DNA of 64,000 nt, taken from positions 34,148,467 through 34,212,466 of the forward strand of contig NC_079494.1 of NCBI RefSeq assembly GCF_030052815.1. The letters run 5' to 3'. The notes under the pieces are model-generated. The model did not search any database, had not been told where the DNA came from, and saw only the letters and a program-made list of their open reading frames with translations. Positions 34,453-46,740 of the stretch are shown one piece after another (the first letter of the stretch is position 1; each line of letters opens with the position of its first letter). The position numbers were made by a program, and so were the translations under genes. This stretch comes from Hevea brasiliensis. Its lineage: Eukaryota > Streptophyta > Magnoliopsida > Malpighiales > Euphorbiaceae.

Positions 34453-35296
34453 CTTTCCATCCTCAGACGGATGGGCAATTAGAAAGAGTAATCCAGGTAA
34501 ACAATTGAAACCAATGGAATTGATACAAATATTGAATTAAAATGATAATAATAACATGAAATATATGCCAGGTCCTTGAGGATATGTTGAGGGGTTGTGT
34601 CATTGAGTTTGAGGGAAGTTGGGATAGATACCTCCCACTGTCAGAATTTGCATACAACAATAGCTACCAAGCTAGCATCCAAATGGCCCCATATGAAGCA
34701 CTGTATGGGAGAAAATGTAGAACTCCAGTGTGCTGGACTGAATTGGGCGAAGACAAACTGGTAGGGCCAGACCTGGTAAAGCAGACTGAGGAGAAAGCAA
34801 AACTAATCAAAGCCAATCTGAAGGTTGCCTCAGATAGACAGAAATCTTATGCCGACCTGAAGAGCAAAGAAATAGAATATGTGGTTGGTGACAAAGTGTT
34901 CCTCAAGGTATCACCGTGGAAAAAGGTATTGAGGTTTGGAAGGAAAGGTAAGTTAAGCCCTAGGTTCATTGGCCCATATGAAGTCATTGAACGTGTGGGT
35001 CCAATGGCCTATAGGCTAGCTTTACCACCAGAGCTGGACAAGATCCACAATGTGTTCCACATGTCATCTCCATGGAAGAAGTTGAAGTACAACCGGATTT
35101 GACATATGAAGAAGAACCCATACGGATTCTGGCTCGAGAAGTGAAAGAATTGAGGAATAAGCGGATTCCCCTGGTGAAAGTGCTTTGGAGGCACCACAAC
35201 ACCGAGGAGGCAACTTGGGAAACTGAAGAGACGATGAGGCAATAGTTCCCTCAACTGTTTGCATCAGGTAAATTTCGAGGACGAAATTTAAATTAG
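34453..35296 (+). pseudogene. G1 pol part 2: integrase C-half and chromodomain remnant
   Basis: The frame resumes HPQTDGQLERVIQ with the third catalytic residue (Glu). It is then interrupted by a 75-bp intron-like segment (34497-34571) and continues VLEDMLRGCVIEFEGSWDRY, the GPX-containing integrase C-terminal region (DKVFLKVSPWKKVLRFGRKG, SPRFIGPYEVIERVGP), to NVFHMS. A 37-bp deletion after position 35061, relative to G2, shifts the frame and ends it at 35102. The chromodomain codons (WRHHNTEEATWE-like) persist out of frame to the ancestral stop at 35294-35296. The chromodomain would direct integration to particular chromatin. Confidence 0.88.
34497..34571 (+). other. Putative 75-bp intron in G1 integrase
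   Basis: The sequence GTAAACAATTG...ATATGCCAG is AT-rich with GT-AG ends, follows ATCCAG and precedes GTCCTTGAGG. Its removal joins VIQ to VLEDMLR in frame (phase 0). Left in, it introduces a TGA within four codons. A homologous segment sits at exactly the same place in G2. Its size is near the lower limit for plant introns. Confidence 0.6.
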
Positions 35297-35306
35297 AGGG
35301 GAAGAG
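35295..35306 (+). other. Polypurine tract of G1
   Basis: AGAGGGGAAGAG lies one base upstream of the 3' LTR start TGTAAC (35308). It is the plus-strand primer site and is identical in G2. Confidence 0.9.
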
Positions 35307-35307
35307 T

Positions 35308-38300
35308 TGTAACATCCTCCCGGTAGCAACTCCGTACATTCTACTGTTCCGGTAACTGGTGTCGGTCCGGACAGCTAGAACGTTCGGAAAAATATTTAAA
35401 CTAAAGTGAGGAACCATAATTAACTCAAATATTAATAAGAAAAATTTAGTAAAAATTTTAGAAATAAAATACAACCAAGTTAAATGAGCCGGTGCCCAAG
35501 CGATGGGTAACCTAGAGGGAAGTTGCGGTTCTCGCAACTAGGAGCCCTAGACCCGGGGAAAAATTCATAAAATAATTTTTGGGACTCCAGAGAAGGGTTA
35601 TAGAGGTTCCTATGGCATTAGAATGCCAAGAAAATATTTAGAAAAATTTTTCAATCGGTACATACAATTTTGACCTGTTAAGCCAAACGGAGGGCATTTT
35701 GGTCATTTCGCCTTCAGAGACGATTTTTGGCCGACTAGTCCAGTTGAGTAAATAATTATTATGACATAAAATATGAATTAATTTTGATGAAAAATTAATT
35801 TAAAGTTAGTAGAAAAGAAAAGAAAAGAAAAATAAGGGAAATTAGGGATAATGACATCACATGATGTCATTTACTTACTCCCAACCAATCAAATTTTAAC
35901 AAGCTATTAAATACCACTTAAAAGAGGATAAAATGAAGGAAAAAATTAAAAAGCCATCAGCCATCTTCTTCCCTCATTCCAGCCGCACCACATAGCCATG
36001 AAAGCCCTCCATTTCTCTTCTTCATTTTAGCTTAAAGATCTCTCTAACCTTACCCCAAAACCCTTAGGTCCCTTCACTAAAATTGGTCACCCAACCTTGC
36101 TAAAGTGTTTGGCATCCTAGAAAAGGAAAGAAAGTGAAGTTTAAGCTTGAGAAAATTCTGCCCCATTCAAGGTTAGTGCTTATTTATGTATATATCTCTC
36201 TTATTCCATGTTAGGGACTTAAAATGAGTATGAAAGTGTAACTTATATGAAGTAAAACTTAGGTATATGTACCCCATGGAATTCAGCAGCCTAGTGAGGG
36301 TCATGATTTTGATTGTTTTGATGGGCTTAGAGTGGACTAGAGAGGGTGTTTAAAGTGTATATATATATATGTAATGAATAAAAGTGTTTAACTAAGGTGT
36401 GTGGTGTGAATTGAAATGGGAAATTAGGGTTTTGGGAGAGAAACTTGGACTTTGCTTATGTAATGGTAAATGAACATTTTAATGGTCAATTAGTGACCAT
36501 TTGAGGGAAGTTGACTACAACTTGAAGTGAATTATGGCATTGCAAACTGATTTGGTATGCTGCCTAGTGTAACCAGCAGGATGGCTATGAGTCCAGCCTG
36601 TTTGGAGAGCCATAACTTTGGCTGTGTAGGTTCAATAGGTGTTTGGCCAATTGGACATGAAACTAGACACATAATGACACAATTTTGGTGAAGAAACCAT
36701 GCCCAAAAGACCAAAGCAAGTGGACCAAAAACTAGCCCCAATCCGGATGTCCTGCAACCAGATTCTGCAGAATGACCAAATGAACAGTAATTGTTCTTTT
36801 GGCCATAACTCATTGTAGCATGGCCCAATTGACCTGAAATTTTTACAGAAACAAGTTAAGATATAGACAAACAATTTTCATGAAGAAACCTACCCCAAAT
36901 TATGACCAGAACCTATCCAACAGGGCAGTTACAGTCACTATTCACTGCACTGTAGATATGGTCAGTTCTGCAATTTTTCAATCCGGCTAGCTGTGGTTTT
37001 TGGACCATAACTGGAGCTACAAAACTCCAAATGAAGTGATTCAAGAAAAGAAATTCAACTAGACAAAATAAGGAACAACTTTCATGTTTATCACTTTCTC
37101 AAATTCTCATTGCAACAGTAACTAATGGAATAGTAAATTTAGGGTGCAAAAACTGAAAATTGTGCTCCCTTAGTTTTAAGCTTAGAAATGGTATTGGTGA
37201 TTAATTCCAACAAGTTTTGAATGAAAAATGTGGTACATTGGGAGTGTTAAAACCAATGTACCTATTTTCTATGCAAAAGTCAACATTTTTGTTGACTAGT
37301 GAAGTGAATAGTAACACCAAAACTTGAAATTCAAAAATTGAAGAATTCAAAAGTATCAAATGCCCTAGTATACCTAACAAGATTGGTTTGGATAGTTTGG
37401 CATGCAAATAGGGTTTAGTTAGCAGTACTGCACATGGCATTATGCCATTCTATGATTTCATGGCTTTTAGCCATTCTGACATTGTGTTGATATTTGGCTT
37501 TGTGCCTATTGTCATTACAGTTTATTAGTTGTTATGTTGCACACCGGGAGATGCATATGTGACCGATGGTGTGACAGCCCGAGGTATTAGATACCCAGTG
37601 CCAGTTTACCCGTTTATCCAGTCCAGTCATCCAGTATAGGTTACTTGGGCAACCAAAAATGAAAGTGGATAAATTTAATGAAATAATGAATATAACAAGT
37701 ACAAAACAAGTAAGACATCGATACATTCAATACATATTTATTTTCTATTATTTCCTTTTATTTTACTATTGCACCACTAAGCATTATTGCTTAGCGCGTT
37801 GCTTTTGCCACGCGTAGGTTCTGGAGATACTGACCGAGAGCCTAGTAAACCGCAGACTGGGTGAGACCTCCTGCAGCTCTGCATAGTGTCCGTGTCACCT
37901 AACCATCAACAGTGCATTGGTAGGACATTAGGTTTCATTTTGGTATTTTGTAATTAACTTTTATTTCCTTTTGTATAATTGAAACTTATGTAATGTATTT
38001 TGATGTTCATGTAAATAATGAAAATTGTGGTTATGAATGAAAAATTTGAGTATTTATTTATTGTTTGTATATGAGTACCATGAGAAATGAATGTTTGAGT
38101 AATGGAATGGTTGTTGAAAATCATATTGAGACTTTATTGATGAAATGGAGTTGGGATTGTTTGGAAATGATTTTGGAAGTGTTTTTCACAGGTTCCGAAG
38201 AACTGTTTTCTCCATTTTTAGTCGGTACTCTGCCGGATTTTCTATAAAATTTTCGGAACCTCAAATAAATTATAATTTCAATAAATGACTTAAATGAATT

Positions 38301-38420
38301 ATATTTCACAAGTTATATTCAAAACTATGATAAAAATTAATTAAGATAAAATAGAGTGTTCCGGTACACCGTGTGACATAACTTACTAGGATATACTGTA
38401 GACGGGTAAGGGGCGTCACA
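35308..38420 (+). repeat. 3' LTR of G1
   Basis: It is 3113 bp, starting TGTAACATCCTCCCGG and ending GGGGCGTCACA, and is followed by the TSD CACTT. It has the same internal landmarks as the 5' LTR: hairpin at 37777-37794, and inverted repeat GGTTCCGAA (38191-38199) / TTCGGAACC (38252-38260). No gene inside. Confidence 0.94.
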
Positions 38421-38425
38421 CACTT

Positions 38426-39753
38426 CCACCAAAATTCAACATACTTCAATATCAATATTACACATGCACTTCCATATACTCATACCTCAATATCAACTAC
38501 ACATGCTGCCCACAATTTAACATTATGACATCTCATCAATAAATTACATATACTCACATACAATTTCATGATATCATAGGCTGCCAAACATGGCAGTTTA
38601 CCAAAGCATCAAAGTCCATTTTCAAACCCTTAATTCAAGCATTAACATGCACATACTTGAACATTAGCCTACTTTAACTTCCATTTGAGTTAATCCACCT
38701 TAAATCCCATCAAATACATATAAGAATAAGTCACTAACCATGCATTTTCATGGCTGCCAAAACTAAGGTTAACTAATGCTCATCATTTCCTCAATTTTTC
38801 TTAGCAATTCAACTTACCCAAAGCTTAACACAAGGATTAATGAAGGAAAATGGAAAAATTAAGCACTAACCTGAACTTGAGCTTGACAAATCCTTGAAAT
38901 TTCCTCTCCTTTTTGCTGCCTATATGTTGCCCATGGTGTAAGGATCATTTTTCATGAAGGAAGCTTGAAGAAATAATGGCTTGATCATGGAGAACTTGAG
39001 CTCATGCATGAAACGGCCATGGTGAATTTGGGAGGATTTCATTTCGACCATGGATGAAAGCTTGAAGAAAATGAGAAGGTTTAGTGGAACAATCTGTCCC
39101 AATTACTTATATGGGTGGCTCAAGATGAGAGTTAGTGGAGCACTTAGGAATAATTTAATGGTTATTTATTTAAAGTTTTCAATTTTTGCAATTTGGCCAC
39201 CACACTTCCACTATTTACATAATGTATCTCCTTTTAATTTTTCATGACATTTTCAAAGTATAATATCATTTATTTTTAATGGACATTTAGGTCAAAAGGC
39301 AACTCGGGATGTCAAATGACCACAATGCCCCTATTCGGGTTGCATTCCTGATTTTTCGGTAATACTGAGTTTTGTCATTTTCTCGATTTCCTGTTTTTCT
39401 TTGTACTAATTATTTTTTTTTTTTTGATATTTCTAATGACATTTATACTTCAATAAGTCTTTAATTGTGTCTTCAAACTAAATTTCGAGGATTCCCTGCA
39501 GTCTTGGGGTCGGCTATTGCCTGCGCTGTAACTTCCCCGTGCGGTCACCCATCGCTGCGTTGTTGGCTCATTTAACTTATTTTCATTTCATTGCTATTAT
39601 TTTTTCTTTATTTTTCTAGTGTTTTCTTTTCTTGTGTTTCATTATTTTATGTCTCCTCACTAACTTTTAAATGTAGTTCTAGGCATTCTAGCTGTCCAAA
39701 CAGACGCTATCATCGGAACAGTAGAACACACTACCAAACATAGGGGTGTTACA
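38426..39753 (-). repeat. Family-B LTR, 5'-terminal part (after G1)
   Basis: This is the continuation of 15597-17895 beyond G1. Its right end is GGGGTGTTACA, the reverse complement of TGTAACACCCC, with the shared start block (GTCTGTTTGGACAGCTAGAA on the minus strand). It is directly followed by a PPT on the minus strand, so this is the 3' LTR of a minus-strand element whose interior lies to the right. Confidence 0.82.
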
Positions 39754-40461
39754 ATTCTCCCCCCCTAAAATAAATTTTGTTCGCGAAATTTTACCCAATA
39801 ACCATCTTACAATAGTCATACGTTTATTTTCTCCTTTCTATATGATCGTATAATCTTCTTTCCTCTGAATTTGTGTAAGACTTTCAACAATTGAATATAA
39901 CATTTACTTTGTTTATACAACACTAATCTTTTTATACTATCATTCTGTCTAATATTTCGATTCATGTTCCCTTTCTGAATTACCATTATGGTCATATTAG
40001 AATTACTTATCGAATCATGGGTCCTTTGACCATTCTAGTCAATAATCTTACTCACATTCGTAACATTTTTGTTATATCTGAACCAACTGTTCAAATTTTT
40101 TTTTACTTTCACAACTCTTTTTGTCTATTAATATTCTAAAATCTACTTCTTTTTGTACTAAACTATAACCTTTCAATATTCTAACTTTTGAGTTTTAAAT
40201 CCCTAAGTAGGATTTCCAAACTCATTTCCAACAATAAAATTATGTCCTAGTATAACTATACCAATACAGATGCCATTGGCAACTATTCTCATCTTGGTGC
40301 ACTATCGAGTAGTACGTAGCTCTACACAATAATCTCAAGTCAGTACTATAATCTATAGCTTACAGTATAAAAATCAAGAATATTACACAGTTACTACGAT
40401 ACATCCCAATAGATCAAATTTTCTTATATCTTATCCTTTTCGAATTTACTGATATTCGAAT
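39754..40461 (-). other. Interior of the family-B element (non-coding) with PPT
   Basis: The minus strand next to the LTR reads TTTAGGGGGGAGAAT, a polypurine tract. Before it is AAAATTTCGCGAACAAAATT, matching the extreme end of Tekay pol (AAATTTCGAGGACGAAATTT in G1/G2). Upstream of that, about 650 bases are AT-rich and show no chromodomain, integrase or other coding sequence. The interior is cut at 40462 by a plus-strand LTR. It looks like a non-autonomous derivative that kept only the terminal signals. Confidence 0.6.
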
Positions 40462-42428
40462 TGTAACACCCTTATGTTCGGTAGTGCGTTCTACTGTTCT
40501 GGTGACCAGTGTCTATCCGGACAGCTAGAATGCCTAGAACTACACTTAAATATTGATGAGGAGACATAAAATAATGAAATACAAGAAAAGAAAATACAAG
40601 AAAAATAAAGGAAAAATAATAGCAATGATGTAACCAAGTTAAACGAGCCGAGAACCATAGCGATGGGTGACCGCACTGGGAAGTTACGGCGTAGACTGTT
40701 GACTAGCCCTAGACAGCGGGAAACCCTGAAAAATATTTTTAAGACATAATTAAAGACTTATTGAAGTATAAACATCATTAGAAACATCAAAGAAAAATTA
40801 ATTAATTAGTACAAAGAAAAACGAGAAATCGAGAAAACGACAAAACTCGGTGTTATCGAAAAATAGGGAATACAACCCGAATAGGGGCATTGTGATCATT
40901 TAACACCTCGAGTTGTCTTTTGAACTAAATGTCCATTAAAAATAAATGATATTACACTTGGAAAATGTCATGAAAAATTAAAATAGTGGTACATAATCTA
41001 AATAGCAAAAGATATGAGGAAAATGTGAAAAAATAGAAAGTTTAACATTAAAAAATACTTTTAATTCAACTAGTGCTCCAGTAACACCCCTAAAGTGGAC
41101 CATTAAGCATAATTGTGGTAGAATATGCCTTCATCTTTCTCACTTTGCAAACCCAGCCGAAACCTTCGTGAAAGAAACCTCCATGGCCGAATTGCATGCA
41201 AGCTCCACTCTTCCATCTTCAAGCCATGATCCTTGCATTTTCCTTCACTAAACTTTGCCTACACATCTTGGGAAACATATAAGCAGTAAGAAAGTTAAGT
41301 TTTGGTGACGTATTGAAGAATTTCAAAAGTGGTAAATATGTATTTTTTATTCTTGTTTAATTAAACTTTGAATGGATGTTTTGGGTAGTTGATTTGTGGA
41401 AGAATTTTTGAAGTTTGATGAGTTAGAGGAAATGTACATTTTGGCAGCCATGGAACTTCACTATGAATAGTTTGTTTTTGCATGTAAATAGTGGTTTAAA
41501 TGATGATTTAAATGTTTGGTTGTATTGTAGTTGAATTCCATGAGTAAGGTTTGATTTGTAAGCTTGAAAATTGCAAATGGAGGTTGATGGGTTTGTGTAA
41601 ACTTGTGACAGCCTCATGAAGAAGATTGAAGTGTTTGAGTTCATGAAATATTGTTGAATTTTGTTTTCATGGATGGCAGCATGTGTGTGTGTTTAATTGT
41701 TAGAATTTGGACATGGAAATGAGGTATATTCATGTGGTTGAATTGTGGTAAATGGGACTTTAATTGTTGTAAATGGGACTTTGGAAAATTTTGTATTATA
41801 GTGTGTATGTTGAGAGTGGTTACAAGCTGCCAAAATGACCAAAAATGTATTGCTAAATGTGTTAATATTATGGTGCAAACCAGAATTGGCATGGAAGAGT
41901 GAACTTGGTAAGCATAGGATGTGTAATTAGTAAAGGATGAACAAATTGTAATAGGAAAATGTATGTTTTAGCTTAGAACCTTAAGTGTATGCCTCCAATT
42001 GGTATGAGACTAATTGGAGGTGAAACTAGGCACAAAATGTGCCAACTTTAATGAAGGAAGCTTACCAAAATTCTGCCTAGAAGGTGACTTGAAAAATGAC
42101 CAAATCCGAATTAGTGCTTTGAAAGCCTGAAAATTGACCATTTGGGCAGTAGTTAGTGTTTTAACCATAACTTACTAAAATAGGTCCAATTGACCTGAAA
42201 TTTTTATCATGAATAGTTGAGACATGTATCTACAATTCTTATGAAGACACGAAAGCGTAGAAATGGCCAGAACCAAGCCAAATAGCTTGCACAAGTTCAG
42301 GTCCAAAAACTGGCCGAACCAAAAGTGACCTAAAAATGACCTAAAGTTTCCATTTTGGGTTGACTAAGGAAAATAATAGAATTCAATAAATTAATTATTA
42401 AGCCTTATTGTTAGAGACAGTTTATATG
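40462..42428 (+). repeat. Family-B LTR, plus orientation, interrupted by G2
   Basis: It starts TGTAACACCCTTATGTTC. It shares the family-B layout with the minus copy: ACAGCTAGAATGCCTAGAAC, then GCGATGGGTGACCGCAC, and, near 41995-42290, a region matching the reverse complement of 17380-17640. There is no PPT on its left, so it is a 5' or solo LTR. About 2.0 kb is present before G2 inserts. The rest should lie beyond the right window edge. Confidence 0.8.
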
Positions 42429-45400
42429 TGTAACACCCTCCCGGTAGCAACTCCGTACATTCTACTGTTCCAGTGACCGGTGTCGGTCCGGACAGCTAGA
42501 ACGTTCGGAAAAATATTTAAACTAAAGTGAGGAACCATAATTAACTCAAATATTAATAAGAAAAATTTAGGAAAAATTTTAAAAATAAAATACAACCAAG
42601 TTAAATGAGCCGGTGCCTTAGCGATGGGTAACCTAGTGAGAAGTTGCGGTTCTCATAACTAGGAGACCTAGACCCGGGTAAAAATTCATAAAATAATTTT
42701 TGGGACTCCAGAGAAGGGTCATTGAGGTTCCTATGGCATTAGAATGCCAAGAAAATATTTAGAAAATTTTTTCAATCGGTACAGACAATTTTGACCCGTT
42801 AAGCCAAACGGAGGGCATTTTGGTCATTTCGCCTTCAGAGACGATTTTTGGCCGACTTGTCCAATTAAGTAAATAATTATTATGATCTAAAATATGAATA
42901 AATATTGTTAAAAATTAAATTGAAATTTGGTAGAAAAGAAAAGAAAGAAAAAGGAGCTAAATTGGGAATTATGATGTCATGCTTAGGTAATTAAAAATGC
43001 TATGGCCAATCAAATTAAAGCAAGACAATTAAAATACATTAAACTAAAGAAAAGGAGGCAGAATTCTAGAAAAAACAGCAGCCCTTTCCTTCTTCTTCAA
43101 AACGTCTTACACCTCCTCCCTCACTCCTCCATTAACAAACTTTCTACATCTTCATTTTCCCTAGCTTTCCTTCAACAAAAACCCTAAGTGTCAACATAAA
43201 ACCTTGATATTTCAGTTTGGTGAAGTTTTTGGGAGAAAAAAGAAAGAGAAAAAGTGAAGTTTAAGCTTGAAAAATTCTGCCCTACAAGAGGTTAGTGCAC
43301 ATATATACCTTAAACTCTTTATTTCTATGTTAGTGACTTGAATTAAGTAAGAATTTGTAACTTAAATGAATAAAAATTTTGTGTATGCCCACCATGAATT
43401 TCGGCAGCCCTAAGGAAGGGATAGGGTTGACTGTTTTGATGGATTTAAAGTGGACTAGAGATCATGTTTAAAGCATGTATGTATGTGGTTAGTGAATGAG
43501 TTAGCAAATTAAGGCATCTTGTGTGAATCATAATGGGAAGCTAGGGTTTTGGGAGTAAAATGTGGACTTGGCTTATGAAATTGTTAAAGAACATTCTAGT
43601 GGTCAATTAGTGACCATTTGAGGTAAGTTGACTATAATTTGGACTGAAATATAGCATGGCAAAGTGAAATGTGTATGCTGCCTAGTGAGTGCAGCAGGGT
43701 TGCTGTGATTCCAGCTCACTTAGACAGCCATAACTTTGGCTGTGTAGGTCCAATTGGTGTTTGGCCAATTGGACATGAATCTATACTTATAATGGCACAA
43801 TTTTTCTGAAGAAACCATGTCCAAAAGACCAAAGCAAGTGGACCAAAAATTGGCCCCAATCCGGATCCTCTGCAAACAGGTTCTGCAGAATGACCAAATG
43901 AACAGTAACTGTTCATTTAGCCATAACTCACTGTAGAATGGGTCAATTGACCTGAAATTTTTACAGAAACAAGTTAAGACATAGAAAAACAACTTTCATG
44001 AAGGAACCTACCCCAAATTATGACCAGAACCTATTCAACAAGGCCGTGGCAATCACTGTTCATGGTACTGTAGATTTGGTAAATTCTGCAGATTGGAAAT
44101 CTGACCAGCTGTGGTTTTTGGACCATATCTGGAGCTACAAAACTCCAAATGGAGTGATTAAAAAAAATAAATTCAACTGGACAAAATAAGTAACAACTTT
44201 CATGTTTACCATTTCCTCAAATTTCCAATGTAACAGTCCCTAATGGAACAGTAAACTTATGGTACAAAAACTGAAAATTCTGCTCTCTTGGATTTAAGCT
44301 TGGAAATGGATTTGGTGATTAATTCCAACAAGTTTTAAATGCAAAATGTGGTACATTGGGAGTGTTAAAACCAATGCACCTATGTTCTATTCAAAAGTCA
44401 ACATTTTTGTTGACTAATGAAGTGAATAGTGACACCAAAACTTGAAATTCACGAATTGAAGAATTTTAAAGTATCAAATGCCCTAGTATACCTAACAAGA
44501 TTGGTTTGGATAGTTTGGCATGCCAATAGGGTTCAGTTAGCAGTACTGCACATGGCATTATGCCATTATGTGATTTTATGGCTTTTAGCCATTTTGATAT
44601 TGTGTTAAGACTTGGCCTCGTGCCTAATATTATTCTGACTTGTTAGTTGTTCATTTGCACAAGGAGATACATATGTGACCGATGGTGTGACGGCCAGGTA
44701 CTTGATACCCGGTGCGGTTACCCGTTTATCCATCGATCGTCGAGATAGGTTACTTGGGCAACCAAATGAATGAAAATGGACAAAGTTAAAGAAATAAATG
44801 AATATAACAGATACAAAACAAATAAGACATATACATTAAATACATATTTATTTTCTGCTATTTTCTTTTAGTTTATTATTGCACCACTAAGCATCATTGC
44901 TTAGCGCGTTGCTTTTGCCACGAGTAGGTTCTGGAGATACTGATCGTGAGCTCAGTAGACCGCAGACTGGGTGAGTCCATCCTGCAGCTCTGCACAATGT
45001 CCGTGTCACCTCACCTTCCACAGTGCATTGGTAGGACACTAGGCTTCATTTTGGTATTTTGTAATTGATTTTTATTTTCCCTTGTGTAAATGAAACTTAT
45101 GTAATGTATTTTGATTTTCATGTAAATAATGAGAACTGTGTTTGTGAATGGAAAAGTAAATGTTTATTTGTGTTTTATACATGATTACCACTTGAGATGA
45201 ATGATTGAGAAATGAAATTGAAAAAGGTTGAGATTTTGATATTGGAGTTTGAGAATGATTGAACATGGCTATTGGAAGTGTTTTTCACAGGTTCCGAAGA
45301 ACTGTTTTCTCCATTTTTAGCCGGTACTCTGCCGGATTTTCTATAAAATTTTCAGAACCTCAAATAAATTGTAATTTCAATAAATGGCTTAAATGAACTA

Positions 45401-45519
45401 TATTTCACAAGTTATATTCAAAACTATTATAAAAATTAATTAAGGTAAAATAGAGTGTGCCGGTACACCGTGTGACATTGCTTACTCGGATATACTGTAC
45501 ACGAGTATGGGGTGTCACA
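42429..45519 (+). repeat. 5' LTR of G2
   Basis: It is 3091 bp, starting TGTAACACCCTCCCGG and ending GGGGTGTCACA. It diverges from the G1 LTRs in the 42900-43350 and 45120-45270 stretches but keeps the start block, the hairpin (44887-44904) and the terminal inverted-repeat region (45289 onward). The first kilobase closely matches the 3' LTR at 63005. No genes. Confidence 0.93.
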
Positions 45520-45524
45520 TTTAG

Positions 45525-45536
45525 TGGTATCAGAGC
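45525..45536 (+). other. Primer-binding site of G2 (tRNA-iMet)
   Basis: TGGTATCAGAGC lies five bases after the LTR end, an exact match to the standard plant iMet PBS. Confidence 0.93.
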
Positions 45537-45646
45537 ACGGTTTAGGCGTTTCTGGGCCTAGATTGAGTCCATACCATGCATTGCATTTGTAAGAGTCGAG
45601 GTGACACTAATGCAGATCTGTTTGTCTTTCTTATTTTGAATAGGAT

Positions 45647-46740
45647 ATGGACCCTACATCTCAGAGGGCAGTTGAGGAGGAAGTGGAGAGTCATTCTCCA
45701 CCTGCAGCAGCTGAGACTGGAGGTATGGGAGAACCTGCTCCGCCAACTCAAGCAGAGCCTGCTCAGCCTCCACAGGCCATGTTCCAACAAATGGCCGAAT
45801 TCTTCAAACAAATGGCTGGGGTAATGCCAGCAGTAGCACCACCACCACCACCTCCATAACCAAAATCACACCTGGAAAAATTGAGAAAATTTAGAGCAGT
45901 GGACTTCTTCGGCAAGAGAGAAGATGATTCTGTTGCAGTCGAAAACTGGTTGAACAGAACAGGCAGAGTTTTAAAACAACTCCACTGCACCCCAGAGCAA
46001 AATCTAGAAGCTGCCATATCTCTGTTGCAAGATGATGCTTATGAATGGTGGGACACGGTATCCAGTGAAGTGCAGCCATAAATAGTAACTTGGGATTTCT
46101 TCCTCTCATAATTCAAGAAGAAATATGTGGGTACTGTATACCTAGAAGAGAGAAGAAGGGAATTCATTAACCTGAGGCAGAGACAGCTGTCAGTGCTCGA
46201 ATATGAGAAGGAATTCGTTAGATTAAGCCGCTATGGAAGGGAGATAGTCCCTAATGAAGCTGAAAGGTGTAAGAGATTTGAAGAGGGACTAAATGACAAC
46301 ATAAAGATCCAGCTCACTGCACTGGGAATCACAGAATTTACCAAGTTAGTGGAAGCTGCAATAAAGGTTGAAAAAGTAAGAATCAGTGAGCAGACCAGAA
46401 GGGATAAACAGCAGAAGAGGGGCCCGGGTCAGTCTAGTTCATCTTCTGCACCTGGGAAAAGGTTCAAGGGTCCATCTGCATAGAGTTCAGGCCAGCCACA
46501 AGGTCAGAGTCAGTCTCAGGGGCCCAGGCCATAGTTTACCCCTAGGAGAGGTCAGTCCACACCATCAGTGGGCAGCTCTCCAGGGATGGGGTTCAGGGGA
46601 CCAGCCCCAGCATCTTCTGCATGTCCACACTGTTTGAAATGGCATAAGGGGGAGTGTTGGAGAGTGACTGGTGCCTGCTTAAGGTGTGGGTCAACAGAGC
46701 ATCAGTTGAAGAACTGTCCACGCAGAACTACTACAGCTGC
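45647..46740 (+). pseudogene. G2 gag with stop codons
   Basis: The ATG at 45647-45649 opens MDPTSQRAVEEEVES and a Pro-rich linker (MFQQMAEFFKQMAG, then a Pro run). A TAA at about 45857 replaces a Gln codon. The capsid HLEKLRKF, WLNRTGRVLKQLHCTPEQN and EWWDTVSSEVQP is broken by stops at about 46079 and 46110. KKYVGTVYLEERRREFINLR onward is then open to the TAG near 46481. The zinc knuckle [14 protein letters not shown] (about 46678-46720) is intact, unlike in G1. It is needed for particle formation and non-functional here. Confidence 0.88.

Larger units (their letters stand above)
17896..38420 (+). mobile_element. G1: Tekay/Del-lineage chromovirus (Ty3/gypsy) with a nested Copia
   Basis: Two 3.11 kb LTRs (17896-21007 and 35308-38420) start TGTAAC and end TCACA. 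A 5-bp TSD, CACTT, lies at 17891-17895 and 38421-38425. The interior has an iMet-type PBS, gag, protease, RT, RNase H, integrase and a type-2-like chromodomain remnant, then a PPT. Copia-1 (24963-34452) splits the integrase gene. Without it G1 would be about 11 kb. The LTRs differ only by scattered substitutions and small indels (a few percent by eye), pointing to a fairly recent insertion. Confidence 0.95.

Noticed and set aside
41423..41892. Minus-strand ORFs in the family-B LTR
   Set aside because: Low-complexity AT-rich translations, not preserved in the other family-B copy.
43002..43187. 61-codon plus-strand ORF in the G2 LTR
   Set aside because: Poly-Lys/Ser low complexity from purine- and pyrimidine-rich LTR sequence; the 3' LTR copy differs by an indel.
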